Origin: an uncultured Prochlorococcus sp.
GTDB taxonomy: Bacteria > Cyanobacteriota > Cyanobacteriia > PCC-6307 > Cyanobiaceae
Reading direction: 5' to 3'
DNA length: 64,000 bases
NCBI GenBank assembly: GCA_902535175.1
Contig: CACASR010000007.1
Coordinates: 1 to 64,000, forward strand
Shown here: in pieces, positions 54,014 to 63,925 of the stretch
Position numbering within the stretch: position 1 is the stretch's first letter
How the letters are laid out: the number at the start of each line of letters is the position of its first letter
Notes under the pieces: generated by a model
Database searches by the model: none
What the model was told of the DNA's origin: nothing
Seen by the model: only the letters and a program-made list of their open reading frames with translations
Made by a program: the position numbers and the translations under genes

Positions 54014-54100
54014 CGGAGAGAGAGGGATTCGAACCCTCGATAAAGTTGCCCCTATACAGCATTTCCAGTGCTGCGCCTTCAACCACTCGGCCACCTCTCC
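54014..54100 (-). tRNA. tRNA-Ser (anticodon GGA)
   Basis: The minus strand folds as a class II tRNA: acceptor GGAGAG/CTCTCC, D arm, anticodon stem CAGCA/TGCTG with loop CTGGAAA giving GGA (UCC/UCU codons), a long variable arm and T arm GAGGG/CCCTC with loop TTCGAAT, discriminator G. The 87-nt length fits serine. CCA is not encoded. It lies between the dnaK promoter side and the ferredoxin gene. Confidence 0.95.
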
Positions 54101-54149
54101 CAAGATAACCATTTTAACCCCTTATCATCCCATTTTTGAGGAAAGTTAT

Positions 54150-54524
54150 TTGAAAAAGACTTTCACAGTCACGATTAAAAATAAAGAAACCGGAAAGGTC
54201 TACCAAGAGCAGGTTAATAGTGACGAATATATACTTAAGGATTTTGAAAAGAAAGGTTTGAAACTTGCATTTTCATGTAGAAATGGTTGCTGCACAAGTT
54301 GTGCGGTTAAAATTAAATCTGGTACTTTGCATCAACCTGAAGCCATGGGTGTATCTCAGGCATTAAAAGACAAAGGTTATGCTCTTCTTTGTGTCGCTAA
54401 AGCAACATCAGATCTTGAGGTAGAAACTACATATGAAGATGAAGTTTACGATTTACAATTTGGACAATATTTTGGGAGGGGAACTACAAGAGTTGCGCCA
54501 CCTTGGGAATTTGAGGAAGATTAA
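54150..54524 (+). CDS. plant-type 2Fe-2S ferredoxin with C-terminal extension
   Basis: This 124-aa electron carrier has the cluster ligands in SCRNGCCTSC (C-x4-C-x2-C, with an extra Cys in place of Ser) and a fourth Cys in YALLCVA. The last 25 residues (VYDLQFGQYFGRGTTRVAPP) extend past a standard PetF, as in the FdC-like ferredoxins of phototrophs that serve photosystem I or other partners. The TTG start gives MKKTFTVTIKN, which fits the family N-terminus. It is 5 bp upstream of the inositol-monophosphatase gene. Confidence 0.9.
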   Translation: MKKTFTVTIKNKETGKVYQEQVNSDEYILKDFEKKGLKLAFSCRNGCCTSCAVKIKSGTLHQPEAMGVSQALKDKGYALLCVAKATSDLEVETTYEDEVYDLQFGQYFGRGTTRVAPPWEFEED

Positions 54525-54529
54525 CTAAG

Positions 54530-55378
54530 ATGTTTGAATTAAGTGAAATAGAGGAACTTGGAAATCAAGTAAACTTATCTACTTTGTATGAAATAGCCAA
54601 GTATTCCGCTCAAATTGGTAATGAAATTTTAAAAGTTAATTACAATAAAATTCAGAAAATATCATCAAAGGGTAGGAAGGGTGATCTAGTTACCAATGTA
54701 GATTTGGAAGTTGAAAATAAAATAAAAGAATATTTATTACTAGAGACACCAAACATATCTATAAATGCAGAGGAATCCGGTAAATTAACCAAATCTTCGG
54801 ATTTAACGTGGTGTATAGACCCATTAGACGGTACAACAAATTATTCCCATGGATATCCTTTTTTTGGGACCTCTATTGGTCTTGTGTATAAAAATAAGCC
54901 AATAATAGGCGCTATATCAGTACCTTATTTAAATGAACTATATTCAGCCTGTATAGGTTTAGGCTCATTCTGCAATGATAGTGAACTTAAAGTATCGAAT
55001 CCCTCTAATCTTTCTGATAGTCTACTTGTAACTGGTTTCTCTTATGACAGATTTGAGATAGAAGATAATAATTATGCTGAATTTTGTTATTTAACACATA
55101 AAACTAGAGGTGTTAGAAGAGGAGGCGCAGCAGCCGTTGATTTAGCATTTGTTGCGGCTGGTAAGGTAGATGGATATTGGGAAAGAGGATTGGAGGTATG
55201 GGACCTAGCCGCCGGTGCTATTATTGTTAAAGAAGCTGGTGGCATTATTTCTGATTATCCATCAGGCGAATTTAATTTAAGTTCAGGAAGAATTTTAGCT
55301 TGTTCTCCAAGCCTTGAGAATGAATTAAAAAATGAACTAGATAAAGTTTCTCCATTTAAAAAAAATCTCTATACCTAA
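54530..55378 (+). CDS. inositol monophosphatase family protein
   Basis: This 282-aa Mg2+-dependent phosphatase has the metal-binding motifs GDLVTNVD, NAEESGK, WCIDPLDGTTNYSHGYP and WERGLEVWDLAAGA. Family members act on inositol phosphates, 3'-phosphoadenosine phosphates or histidinol phosphate; the last would suit the neighbouring hisZ-like gene but is inference. It starts 5 bp after the ferredoxin stop and precedes the HisZ-like ORF by 18 bp. Confidence 0.9.
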   Translation: MFELSEIEELGNQVNLSTLYEIAKYSAQIGNEILKVNYNKIQKISSKGRKGDLVTNVDLEVENKIKEYLLLETPNISINAEESGKLTKSSDLTWCIDPLDGTTNYSHGYPFFGTSIGLVYKNKPIIGAISVPYLNELYSACIGLGSFCNDSELKVSNPSNLSDSLLVTGFSYDRFEIEDNNYAEFCYLTHKTRGVRRGGAAAVDLAFVAAGKVDGYWERGLEVWDLAAGAIIVKEAGGIISDYPSGEFNLSSGRILACSPSLENELKNELDKVSPFKKNLYT

Positions 55379-55396
55379 AATTAATTAAATATTAAA

Positions 55397-56548
55397 ATGT
55401 CCGATATAAAGGAAATTAAATTAGTCGATGTAAAAAATAACTCAAACATCATAAATAATTTAAATAGTATTTATAAACTATGGGGATATGAAGAGGTTTC
55501 ACCATCATTTATAAATACTTTAGAGACCATAAAAGGGCGTGGCGTTATTGACGAAAATCAGGTTGTAGGAATAGTAAGTAATAATTCATTATGTCTTAGG
55601 CCAGAAATGACAACATCTATTGTTAAATTGTCATCTACTAGATTAATAAATAAGAAAAGACCTATAAGATTATTCACTAATGGAATGGTTTTTGATAAAA
55701 AACAAAATAATAAAAATTCATTTAAGTTACAAGAAAAATTGCAGAGTGGAATTGAATTAATAGGATATGATACAAAATACCCAGAAATTGAAGTTATTAA
55801 TATTTTGTTTGATTCAATCGATAATATTAATTTGAAGGATGGTTGTAATTTATTTCTACTAGTAAGCACCACAAAAATAATGGATTTAATCTTAAATAAA
55901 TATGAGAATAATAATTTCGAAGAAATTAAGAAAAGTCTGGTTAATTTTGATCAAGATAATTTATCTAAATTAGAGATAGATGAAGATGATAAATATATTC
56001 TTAAAGATCTTTTATTCACACGAGGAGAGCCAATTGCAATATTAAAAAAATTAAAAACTATATATGGTACTAGTAAAACATTAGATGACTTAAATTTTTT
56101 ATTTGAAACATTATCAAAAATATCAAATAAATATGGTGTTAAATTACAACTTGATCCCACTTTTCAACCTCACTTGAATTTATATGAAGGAATAGTTTTT
56201 CAACTAATAGGGGATAATGGTAAAAATAAAAGCGTCATCGCAAAAGGCGGCAGATATGATGAGTTAGTAAGATCATTTAGTCCTAATGAGAAAATATTTA
56301 ATGGGATCGGATTTACAATTTCAGTAGACATTTTAAGAAATTTAATTAAAGAAGAAAAGAAAGATAAAAAAAGAATTTTATTGATGTTTAAAGATTCTTA
56401 TTTGTTAGAAAAAGGTATGAAGCAACAAAAAGAACTACAGAAAAAAGGAAATATTGCTGTCTTACATTTAAATCCATGTGATAACTTGGCTAAAGCCAAT
56501 CAAATTATGATAGAAAATAATTGTAGTGAGATTTTGTGGGTTAAATAA
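55397..56548 (+). CDS. hisZ: ATP phosphoribosyltransferase regulatory subunit-like protein (HisZ)
   Basis: This 383-aa protein has a class II synthetase fold similar to HisS, with LRPEMTTSIVKL as motif 2-like and the GGRYDELVRSF motif 3 region, but lacks an anticodon-binding domain, which is what separates HisZ from histidyl-tRNA synthetase. HisZ activates the short HisG in histidine synthesis. HisG itself is not in the window. It is third in the ferredoxin-phosphatase-hisZ row. Confidence 0.85.
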   Translation: MSDIKEIKLVDVKNNSNIINNLNSIYKLWGYEEVSPSFINTLETIKGRGVIDENQVVGIVSNNSLCLRPEMTTSIVKLSSTRLINKKRPIRLFTNGMVFDKKQNNKNSFKLQEKLQSGIELIGYDTKYPEIEVINILFDSIDNINLKDGCNLFLLVSTTKIMDLILNKYENNNFEEIKKSLVNFDQDNLSKLEIDEDDKYILKDLLFTRGEPIAILKKLKTIYGTSKTLDDLNFLFETLSKISNKYGVKLQLDPTFQPHLNLYEGIVFQLIGDNGKNKSVIAKGGRYDELVRSFSPNEKIFNGIGFTISVDILRNLIKEEKKDKKRILLMFKDSYLLEKGMKQQKELQKKGNIAVLHLNPCDNLAKANQIMIENNCSEILWVK

Positions 56549-56584
56549 AACCCTTTTAACAATTTATTTAACTTTTAAATCATA

Positions 56585-56600
56585 TATTGTTCGGACAATA
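56585..56600. other. short hairpin TATTGT-TCGG-ACAATA upstream of htpG
   Basis: A perfect 6-bp stem with a TCGG tetraloop lies in the 118-bp gap before htpG. It could be a terminator for the upstream row or a 5'-leader structure of htpG; no T tract follows. Confidence 0.35.
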
Positions 56601-56666
56601 CTCCTAATTAAACTTGATTAAGTAGTTTATAGGAAATAGGATTTAATATGTTTGATTTTTTTTTAA

Positions 56667-58571
56667 ATGGAAAAAGGTGAAATTCGTATTAATACCGAAA
56701 ATATATTCCCAATTATCAAGAAGGCAGTATATTCTGACCATGAAATCTTTTTAAGAGAACTTGTTAGTAATGGTGTTGACGCGATAAGCAAAAGAAGAAT
56801 GGCATCTATGGCAGGCGACTGCGAAAATACTGAAGAAGCTCAGGTAAAAATATCTATTGATCGTGAAAATAATACCCTAACAATTTCTGATAATGGAATA
56901 GGAATGAATGATGAAGAAATTAAGAAGTATATAAACCAAGTAGCATTTTCTAGCGCAGAAGAATTCCTAACAAAATATAAAAAAGATAATGAGGAATTTA
57001 TAGGACATTTTGGACTTGGTTTTTATTCAAGTTTTATGGTGGCAGATAGAGTGGATATATTAACTAAATCAGCAATTGGAGAATCAAAATCCTTTAAATG
57101 GTCTTGTGATGGATCGCCAAATTTCACGTTAGAGGAGTCAGAAAGAGAAACAATTGGTACAGATGTGATACTTCACCTACTTGACGAAGAAAAAGAGTTT
57201 ATTGAGCCTGAAAGGATTAAATCATTAATAAAAAAATATTGTGATTTTATGCCAATAGATGTCTTATTAGAAGGTGAGACAATTAATAAGAAAAATCCTC
57301 CTTGGAGAAAACAACCTAGTGAATTAAAAGATGAAGATTATATCGAGTTGTATAAATACCTTTATCCTTTTCAGGGAGATCCCCTGTTATGGATTCATCT
57401 AAATACTGATTATCCATATGACATACAAGGGATATTGTATTTTCCAAAGTTGTCTGGTAGAGCAGATTGGGAAAAGGGAGAGATTAAACTATTTTGTAAT
57501 CAAGTATTCGTAAGCGATTCAATTAAAGAGATTGTACCCAAATATCTTTTACCTCTAAGAGGAGTAATTGACTCTACAGATATACCGCTAAATGTTAGTA
57601 GAAGTGCATTACAAACAGACAGAAAAGTAAGATCTATATCATCATTTATTTCAAAAAAAATCGCTAATAAACTAAAGGATTTGATAAAAAATTCTCCAGA
57701 ATTTTATGCAGAAATATGGGATTCAATCTCTGCTTTTATAAAAATCGGTGCTATCGAAGATGAAAAATTTGCTGATTTAGTAGATAACAGTATAATTTTT
57801 GAAACAATCATAAATTCTGAGAAAGACGTAACTAAAGATATTGAAAATAAGTCGCTTATCAAATCCAATGATAAATATTTCACAACTCTGGCAAATTACA
57901 AAGAACGAAATAAGATAATTGATTCAAAAAAAATAATTTACTGTTCAGATTCGATTGCTCAGTCAAGCGCATTAAATATCTGCTTATCTGATAACAAAGA
58001 AGTTATTAAATCAGATCCCTTAATTGATGCACAATTTCTTCCTTGGTTAGAAAGTAAAAATGTAGATTATCAATTCCAAAGAGTAGATTCGGAAATAAAT
58101 GAACTAGAAGATAAGGAATCTAAAGAAATTGTAGATAAAGATGGTAAATCAAATACAGATAATCTTAGAGACACGATAATTAAGGCCCTTAATAATGAGA
58201 AAGTAACGGTTAAAGTGCAGTCACTTTCAAGTAAAGATGCTCCACCAGCGATGATCTTGCTTCCTGAACAAATGAGAAGAATCAATGATATGGGAGCTTA
58301 CATGGAACAAAAGATGCCTGGATTACCTGAATATCATGTCCTATTAATTAACAAAGAGCATCCACTTATTGTTGGTCTTAATAAAATTACAGGTAACAAA
58401 ATAATTATTGATGAAAAAGACCCTGTGGAGAATCCACTAGCATCAAAAATTGCAAATCATGTTTACGATATGGCTAAGCTTTCCGTTGGTGGATTAGATC
58501 AAGAACAAATAATTAATTTACAAAATAATAATGCCGAATTAATTTCAGAATTGCTTAATTCAACAAATTGA
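56667..58571 (+). CDS. htpG: chaperone protein HtpG (Hsp90)
   Basis: This 634-aa Hsp90 has the N-terminal GHKL ATPase motifs ELVSNGVDAI, SDNGIGMND and GHFGLGFYSSFMV, a middle domain with PLNVSRSALQTD and a C-terminal dimerisation region. It assists late folding and stress tolerance in the cytoplasm; cyanobacterial HtpG also affects phycobilisome or tetrapyrrole proteins. Length is normal. It is followed by rpmB after 39 bp. Confidence 0.97.
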   Translation: MEKGEIRINTENIFPIIKKAVYSDHEIFLRELVSNGVDAISKRRMASMAGDCENTEEAQVKISIDRENNTLTISDNGIGMNDEEIKKYINQVAFSSAEEFLTKYKKDNEEFIGHFGLGFYSSFMVADRVDILTKSAIGESKSFKWSCDGSPNFTLEESERETIGTDVILHLLDEEKEFIEPERIKSLIKKYCDFMPIDVLLEGETINKKNPPWRKQPSELKDEDYIELYKYLYPFQGDPLLWIHLNTDYPYDIQGILYFPKLSGRADWEKGEIKLFCNQVFVSDSIKEIVPKYLLPLRGVIDSTDIPLNVSRSALQTDRKVRSISSFISKKIANKLKDLIKNSPEFYAEIWDSISAFIKIGAIEDEKFADLVDNSIIFETIINSEKDVTKDIENKSLIKSNDKYFTTLANYKERNKIIDSKKIIYCSDSIAQSSALNICLSDNKEVIKSDPLIDAQFLPWLESKNVDYQFQRVDSEINELEDKESKEIVDKDGKSNTDNLRDTIIKALNNEKVTVKVQSLSSKDAPPAMILLPEQMRRINDMGAYMEQKMPGLPEYHVLLINKEHPLIVGLNKITGNKIIIDEKDPVENPLASKIANHVYDMAKLSVGGLDQEQIINLQNNNAELISELLNSTN

Positions 58572-58610
58572 GTCGTGTGTTAAAATTTTTAGAGATATAA
58601 CTCAAAAAAT

Positions 58611-58847
58611 ATGTCAAGAGTTTGCGAACTGACTGGTGCAAAAGCTAATAATGGGATGGCCGTAAGTCACTCACATATTCGTACAAAAAAATTGCAACAA
58701 GTTAATCTTCAAAAAAGGAGACTTTGGTGGGAAGAAGGCAACAAATGGGTAAATATTAAAATTAGCACCAAAGCACTAAAATCCATACAAAAAGTAGGAT
58801 TAGATAAATTTGCTAAATCAAATGGAGTAGATTTAAAAAAATTCTAA
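58611..58847 (+). CDS. rpmB: 50S ribosomal protein L28
   Basis: This 78-aa protein starts [20 protein letters not shown], the bL28 signature, and continues [18 protein letters not shown]. It binds 23S rRNA. The gene sits between htpG and the PrxQ gene; the PrxQ ATG lies 6 bp beyond its stop, so the two are probably cotranscribed. Confidence 0.97.
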   Translation: MSRVCELTGAKANNGMAVSHSHIRTKKLQQVNLQKRRLWWEEGNKWVNIKISTKALKSIQKVGLDKFAKSNGVDLKKF

Positions 58848-58852
58848 ATTTG

Positions 58853-59386
58853 ATGAGAAATTTAGTTGCAACTATATTAATACCATTTCTTTTTTTATTT
58901 AATTGTAATTCAGCAATAGCTTTTGACTTTGCTCCTGAAGTTGGTGATATGGCTCCAAACTTTCAATTAGAAGGTTTTAATAAAAACATAAAATCAAAAA
59001 AAATATGGGGATTAAATGATTTTCAAGGTAAGTGGCTAGTTATGTATTTTTATCCAAAGGACTTTACAGCAGGTTGCACTCTTGAAGCTAAAGGTTTTTC
59101 TGAATTAAAAAAAGATTTTTCAAAATATAATGCCGAAATTGTTGGGATTAGTGCTGATAATGAAGATTCGCATGAAAGTTTCTGCAGCGAGAAATCTATA
59201 AACTACACTTTATTATCTGATCCTGAAGGAATTATTAGCGATAAATATGGTTCTTGGATTCCACCATTTTCAGATAGAAATACTTTTTTGATTTCTCCAG
59301 AAGGAGAAATTTCTTATAGATGGATAAGTGTTTTACCTATAAATCACGCCAAGGAAGTACTTAATGTACTAAAGAAAAAAATATAA
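58853..59386 (+). CDS. PrxQ/BCP-type peroxiredoxin, exported
   Basis: I use the ATG at 58853 (MRNLVATILIPFLFLFN), one codon after the track TTG. The first 20 residues form a signal peptide ending near NSAIA, so the mature enzyme is lumenal or periplasmic. The peroxidatic Cys is in FTAGCTLEAKG; the usual resolving Cys five residues later is Lys, but another Cys (ESFCSEKS) 36 residues on matches the alpha3-helix resolving position of one PrxQ subgroup. It follows rpmB by 5 bp and precedes the DUF2499 gene by 3 bp. Confidence 0.9.
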   Translation: MRNLVATILIPFLFLFNCNSAIAFDFAPEVGDMAPNFQLEGFNKNIKSKKIWGLNDFQGKWLVMYFYPKDFTAGCTLEAKGFSELKKDFSKYNAEIVGISADNEDSHESFCSEKSINYTLLSDPEGIISDKYGSWIPPFSDRNTFLISPEGEISYRWISVLPINHAKEVLNVLKKKI

Positions 59387-59389
59387 ATT

Positions 59390-59692
59390 TTGCACGAACT
59401 TTCATTTGGAACTTGGTTAATTCATATCTCTTCAGTAATTGAATGGATTTTTACCATCTTTGTCATATACAAAATCTCTACATATAAAAAATATAATTTA
59501 TTTTTTTGGTTAAGCTTAGCTATGGTCCCAAACTTAATAGGAGCTATGTGCGCTATAACTTGGCACATTTATGATAATCAAGATGCATTGTATGGATTAG
59601 TAACTCTTCAAGGGATATTTACATTCATTGGAAATTCAACATTAGCTCTCGCATCATTCACTATTTTCAAAAGGAAAGAGACTTATGAATGA
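59390..59692 (+). CDS. DUF2499 family membrane protein
   Basis: This 100-aa protein has three hydrophobic helices (SWLIHISSVIEWIFTIF-type start, FFWLSLAMVPNLIGAMCA and GIFTFIGNSTLALASF) with the phototroph-specific DUF2499 pattern TWLIHISSVIEW and AITWHIYDN. Function unknown; the family occurs in cyanobacteria and plastids. It begins with TTG 3 bp after PrxQ and overlaps the DUF3593 gene by 8 bp. Confidence 0.85.
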   Translation: MHELSFGTWLIHISSVIEWIFTIFVIYKISTYKKYNLFFWLSLAMVPNLIGAMCAITWHIYDNQDALYGLVTLQGIFTFIGNSTLALASFTIFKRKETYE

Positions 59693-60020
59693 TTTATTTA
59701 TAAAATTTATAGAAAAATTAGCTTTAATTGACAATACAGCTTTGTTCGCAGCATCTATATTTCCATATGCAATCTTTTTGTATTACTTATATAAAATTAA
59801 ATCTTTCAATAAATTAGTAAAAACAGGTTATTCTTTAACAGTTTTATTTGTTTTTATAACAATAGTAGTTTCTATCTACACATTAAATTACTACGATAAA
59901 ACCCTTGTTGAGGTCGACTTCTTGCATGGTTTAGCAGAATCTTTCTTAACTCTAAGCGATTTTGTTATTTTGTTGGGCTTCATAAAGATTTTAAATAACT
60001 TAGAAGTTAACAACTCTTAA
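59685..60020 (+). CDS. DUF3593 family membrane protein
   Basis: This 111-aa protein has three membrane helices (ALFAASIFPYAIFLYYLY, TGYSLTVLFVFITIVVSIY and SDFVILLGFIKIL) and the conserved DFLHGLAESFLTLSD motif of DUF3593, a family of cyanobacteria and plastids. Its ATG lies inside the end of DUF2499, so the two are translated together and may form a complex. It is followed by psaK after 65 bp. Confidence 0.85.
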   Translation: MNDLFIKFIEKLALIDNTALFAASIFPYAIFLYYLYKIKSFNKLVKTGYSLTVLFVFITIVVSIYTLNYYDKTLVEVDFLHGLAESFLTLSDFVILLGFIKILNNLEVNNS

Positions 60021-60085
60021 GACCTTTTACAATTTTGTGTTTTTTTTATAAAAGTATTAGAGAATAGTTAAAAATAACAATTTCT

Positions 60086-60349
60086 ATGATTAATACATTA
60101 TTTGCAGCTGCTTCTGCTCCAGCAACATTTGAATGGTCACCAAAGTGTGCAGTTGTGATGATAGCTTGTAATATACTTGCTTACGCAATTGCTAAGGCAA
60201 CTATTAGAAAACCTGAAGAGGGATTTATGATGCCAAATGGAAGATTTTTTGGTGGTCTAAGTCATGGTGCATTCGTTGGAGCTAATTGTCTTGGACATTT
60301 ATTAGGTATTGGCTCAATTCTCGGGTTAGCCTCACGCGGTGTTTTATAA
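60086..60349 (+). CDS. psaK: photosystem I reaction centre subunit PsaK
   Basis: This 87-aa two-helix protein reads PATFEWSPKCAVVMIACNIL in the first helix and GGLSHGAFVGANCLGHLLGIG in the second, matching PsaK, which sits at the edge of photosystem I, binds chlorophyll and links antennae. A short N-terminal presequence precedes the helix. It is on the same strand as DUF2499/DUF3593, and converges with dxs. Confidence 0.92.
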   Translation: MINTLFAAASAPATFEWSPKCAVVMIACNILAYAIAKATIRKPEEGFMMPNGRFFGGLSHGAFVGANCLGHLLGIGSILGLASRGVL

Positions 60350-60370
60350 AAATTTATTTATAAAATTTTT
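60348..60370. terminator. A+T-rich inverted repeat between psaK and dxs
   Basis: AAAAATTT and AAATTTTT pair over 8 bp with a 7-nt loop in the gap between the two convergent genes and could terminate both. No G/C pairs, so it is weak. Confidence 0.4.
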
Positions 60371-62258
60371 AATGTTGTAACTTAAATTTCTTAACAATTT
60401 GATCTGCCATCTGATCAGGCATAAGTCCTAATTTTTCTTTACTCTGGTCAGGTGAAGCATGATCAACTAAAACATCAGGTATACCTATTCTGTATACAGG
60501 AATGTTTATTTCATTATCATTAAATAATTCAACTATTGCGGAACCAAATCCCCCTATTAGGGTTCCTTCTTCCATAGTTACAACTTTTTGTACCCTACTT
60601 GCCAAAGACATAATAAGATTTTTATCGAGAGGTTTCACAAATCTTGCATTAACAATACATGCACTAAAATTCATATTTTTTAGGATCTTTGCTGTTTCAA
60701 TAGCTGATGCAACCATTGATCCATAAGCAATAATTAAAATATCGTCTCCTTCTTGAAGTATTTCAGCTTCGCCTATGTTCAAAGGTTCCCAACCCTCATC
60801 CATTACAGCCACCCCTAATCCAGAACCTCTTGGAATTCTTAGAGCTGTAGGACCATTATGGTTAATTGAAGTTATTAACATTCTTTGTAATTCAGACTCA
60901 TCCTTAGGGGCCATCAATACAAAATTTGGTATAGATCTCATATAACTTATATCGTACTGACCTTGATGAGTAGGACCGTCAGCTCCTACTATCCCAGCTC
61001 TATCAAGTACGAACGATACAGGTAAATTTTGGATCCCTACATCATGAATTAATTGATCGAAAGCACGTTGAAGAAAAGTACTATAAATTGCTACAACAGG
61101 TTTAAGACCATCGCACGACATACCTGCCGCTAGAGTAACCGCATGTTGTTCTGCAATTCCTACATCAATATATTGATCTGGAATATTTTTTTGCAATATA
61201 TCTAAACCAGTACCCGTAGCCATTGCCGCTGTAATACCGACAACTTTACTATCTTGTTCACATATTTTCAATAAGGTTTGACCAAATATTTTACTATAAC
61301 TAACAGGCTTAGGTTTCTTAGATGGGATAGATTTTCCAGTTGTTAGATCAAATGCAGATTGTGCATGATATCCAACCTGATCAGCTTCTGCATAAGGATA
61401 ACCCTTTCCTTTTGTTGTAACAACATGGACTAGTACAGGTTTTTTAAGTTTATGAGCCGCGTTAAAAGTATTAATTAAATTTCCAATATCATGACCGTCA
61501 ATTGGACCCATATATGTAAATCCAAGTTCTTCAAAAACAGCACCAACCTTAGGCACAGCTAATCGTCTAACACTTCCTTTAATATTTTTCAGTTCCTCTG
61601 GTATATCCTTACCAATTAATGGTATATTTTTTACACTTTCTTGAACACTTTCGGACAAAAATTGCAATGGTGGACTGACTCTTACCTTATTTAAATAAGA
61701 AGAAAGGGCTCCAACTGGAGGTGAAATAGACATATCATTATCGTTTAGTACTACAACTAAAGGAGTATTTGGTAAGTGACCTGCATGATTTATAGCTTCT
61801 AATGCCATTCCTCCAGTTAAAGCTCCATCTCCAATCACAGCGACACATTTATAATTTTCACCTTTTCTATCTCTTGCTATTGCCATTCCTAAAGCAGCAG
61901 AAATAGAAGTACTTGCATGTCCAGCTCCGAAGTGATCAAATTTACTTTCACTTCTTTTGAGATATCCAGCTACACCATTTTGTTGTCTAAGAGAATCAAA
62001 TTTACTGAAACGTCCTGTTATTAATTTATGAGGATAACCTTGATGTCCTACATCCCAAACAACTTTATCGAAATCAAGATCAAGAGTTTGATATAAAGCC
62101 AATGTGAGCTCAACTACACCTAATCCAGGACCAAGATGTCCTCCACTAGTAGATACTACTTGAAGATGTCTTTCTCTAATTTGACAAGCAATTTCTTCTA
62201 ATTGTGAAACTGTTAAGCCATGAAGTTGATTTGGATGACTTAACTCACTTAAAAGCAT
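60369..62258 (-). CDS. dxs: 1-deoxy-D-xylulose-5-phosphate synthase
   Basis: This 629-aa thiamine-diphosphate enzyme starts the MEP isoprenoid pathway from pyruvate and glyceraldehyde-3-phosphate, supplying carotenoids and the phytyl tail. The TPP-binding motif is [18 protein letters not shown] with NDNDMS, and the transketolase signature [18 protein letters not shown] is intact, with the catalytic His in [15 protein letters not shown]. Length is normal. It is divergent from ilvA. Confidence 0.97.
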   Translation of the reverse strand: MLLSELSHPNQLHGLTVSQLEEIACQIRERHLQVVSTSGGHLGPGLGVVELTLALYQTLDLDFDKVVWDVGHQGYPHKLITGRFSKFDSLRQQNGVAGYLKRSESKFDHFGAGHASTSISAALGMAIARDRKGENYKCVAVIGDGALTGGMALEAINHAGHLPNTPLVVVLNDNDMSISPPVGALSSYLNKVRVSPPLQFLSESVQESVKNIPLIGKDIPEELKNIKGSVRRLAVPKVGAVFEELGFTYMGPIDGHDIGNLINTFNAAHKLKKPVLVHVVTTKGKGYPYAEADQVGYHAQSAFDLTTGKSIPSKKPKPVSYSKIFGQTLLKICEQDSKVVGITAAMATGTGLDILQKNIPDQYIDVGIAEQHAVTLAAGMSCDGLKPVVAIYSTFLQRAFDQLIHDVGIQNLPVSFVLDRAGIVGADGPTHQGQYDISYMRSIPNFVLMAPKDESELQRMLITSINHNGPTALRIPRGSGLGVAVMDEGWEPLNIGEAEILQEGDDILIIAYGSMVASAIETAKILKNMNFSACIVNARFVKPLDKNLIMSLASRVQKVVTMEEGTLIGGFGSAIVELFNDNEINIPVYRIGIPDVLVDHASPDQSKEKLGLMPDQMADQIVKKFKLQH

Positions 62259-62374
62259 TTAATAAAATTTGGTACCTATATAATCTAAAACGCCGAGGTG
62301 CAAAATGAGTATTTTTTTTGAAATAGATCATGTAATGTTTTATTAGATTAATAATTAATGCTAAAAATATATAT

Positions 62375-63916
62375 ATGAATGATTATTTTGAAAAAATACT
62401 TCAAGCTGAAGTCTATGAAGTAGCAAAAAAAACACCACTAGAGAAGGCTCATAATTTAAGTAATACACTTAATAATGAAGTTTTTCTAAAAAGAGAAGAT
62501 CTTCAAGATGTATTTTCATTCAAAATAAGAGGAGCATACAACAAGATGAGTAAGCTCAGTAGATCACAGCTTACTCAGGGAGTAATTACTTCGAGTGCTG
62601 GTAATCATGCTCAAGGGGTTGCACTTAGTGCTCTCAAATTAAATTGCCAAGCAACTATATTAATGCCAATTACAACACCTCTAGTAAAAGTTAATGCAGT
62701 TAAGAATTTAAAAGCAAAAGTTATATTATTTGGTGATAATTATGATGAAACTTACAAAGAAGCAATAAGGATTAGCAAAGAAAGAAAATTATGTTTTATT
62801 CATCCTTTTGATGATCCAGATGTAATAGCAGGACAAGGAACTATAGCTATTGAACTTGAACAGCAACTAAAGGAAAAACCTTATGCAATTTATATTGCTG
62901 TTGGTGGTGGTGGATTGATATCAGGAATATCCTTATATATTAAAAAAATATGGCCCGAAGTAAAAATAATTGGAGTAGAGCCTGAAGATGCAGACGCTAT
63001 GACAAAATCCTTGGAAGAATCAAAAATTGTTGAATTATCTTCAGTAGGTCAATTTGCAGATGGAGTTGCGGTTAAAAAAATTGGTAAAAATACTTTTGAT
63101 ATTGGTAAAAAACATATAGATAAGATGATTAGGGTCAATACTGATGAAATATGTGCTGCTATAAAAGATGTTTTTGAGGATACTAGATCAATACTAGAAC
63201 CCGCAGGAGCATTATCAATTGCTGGGATGAAAAAAGATATCTTAATTTCGAATCATACAAATAGAAAAATGGTTGCGATTGCATGTGGTGCAAATATGAA
63301 TTTTGAGCGGCTTAGATTTGTAGCGGAGAGAGCAGAACTTGGTGAGTGTAAAGAAGTAATGATGGCTGTTGAAATTCCAGAACGTGCTGGAAGTTTAATT
63401 GATTTTTGTAAGTTACTCGATAATAGAAATTTAACTGAATTTAGTTATAGGATGTCGAATTCTAAGAATGCCCAGATCTTTGTAGGAGTTCAAGTCTATG
63501 GGTTAAAAGATAAAAAAAATCTTTTAAATGTATTTAGAAATTCGAAGTACTCATTTATTGACATAAGTGATGATGAATTATCTAAAAATCATCTCAGACA
63601 TATGGTAGGTGGAAGATTACCAAGGAATTTTAGAGAAATGCATAATAGAAACTTTGTTGAGCTTTTATACAGATTTGAGTTTCCTGAAAGACCTGGAGCA
63701 TTAATAAACTTCTTAAAAAATATGAAATCAAATTGGTCTATAAGCGTTTTTCACTACAGAAATTATGGTGCTGATGTAGGGAAAATTGTTATTGGAGTTT
63801 TAATCGATAGAAATGAAATTTTAGAGTGGAATAAATTTGTACAAATCCTAGGCTATAAATTCTGGGATGAGACTCAAAACGATACATATAAATTATTTCT
63901 TGGTGCATCAGATTGA
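62375..63916 (+). CDS. ilvA: threonine ammonia-lyase (biosynthetic)
   Basis: This 513-aa PLP enzyme makes 2-oxobutanoate from threonine for isoleucine. The PLP lysine is in SFKIRGAYNKM, the phosphate-binding loop AVGGGGLISGI, and the C-terminus holds two ACT-like regulatory modules (PERAGSLIDFCKLLDN and PERPGALINFLKNM), which mediate isoleucine and valine control. It complements ilvE elsewhere in the window. Confidence 0.96.
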   Translation: MNDYFEKILQAEVYEVAKKTPLEKAHNLSNTLNNEVFLKREDLQDVFSFKIRGAYNKMSKLSRSQLTQGVITSSAGNHAQGVALSALKLNCQATILMPITTPLVKVNAVKNLKAKVILFGDNYDETYKEAIRISKERKLCFIHPFDDPDVIAGQGTIAIELEQQLKEKPYAIYIAVGGGGLISGISLYIKKIWPEVKIIGVEPEDADAMTKSLEESKIVELSSVGQFADGVAVKKIGKNTFDIGKKHIDKMIRVNTDEICAAIKDVFEDTRSILEPAGALSIAGMKKDILISNHTNRKMVAIACGANMNFERLRFVAERAELGECKEVMMAVEIPERAGSLIDFCKLLDNRNLTEFSYRMSNSKNAQIFVGVQVYGLKDKKNLLNVFRNSKYSFIDISDDELSKNHLRHMVGGRLPRNFREMHNRNFVELLYRFEFPERPGALINFLKNMKSNWSISVFHYRNYGADVGKIVIGVLIDRNEILEWNKFVQILGYKFWDETQNDTYKLFLGASD

Positions 63917-63925
63917 ATTTGAGGT

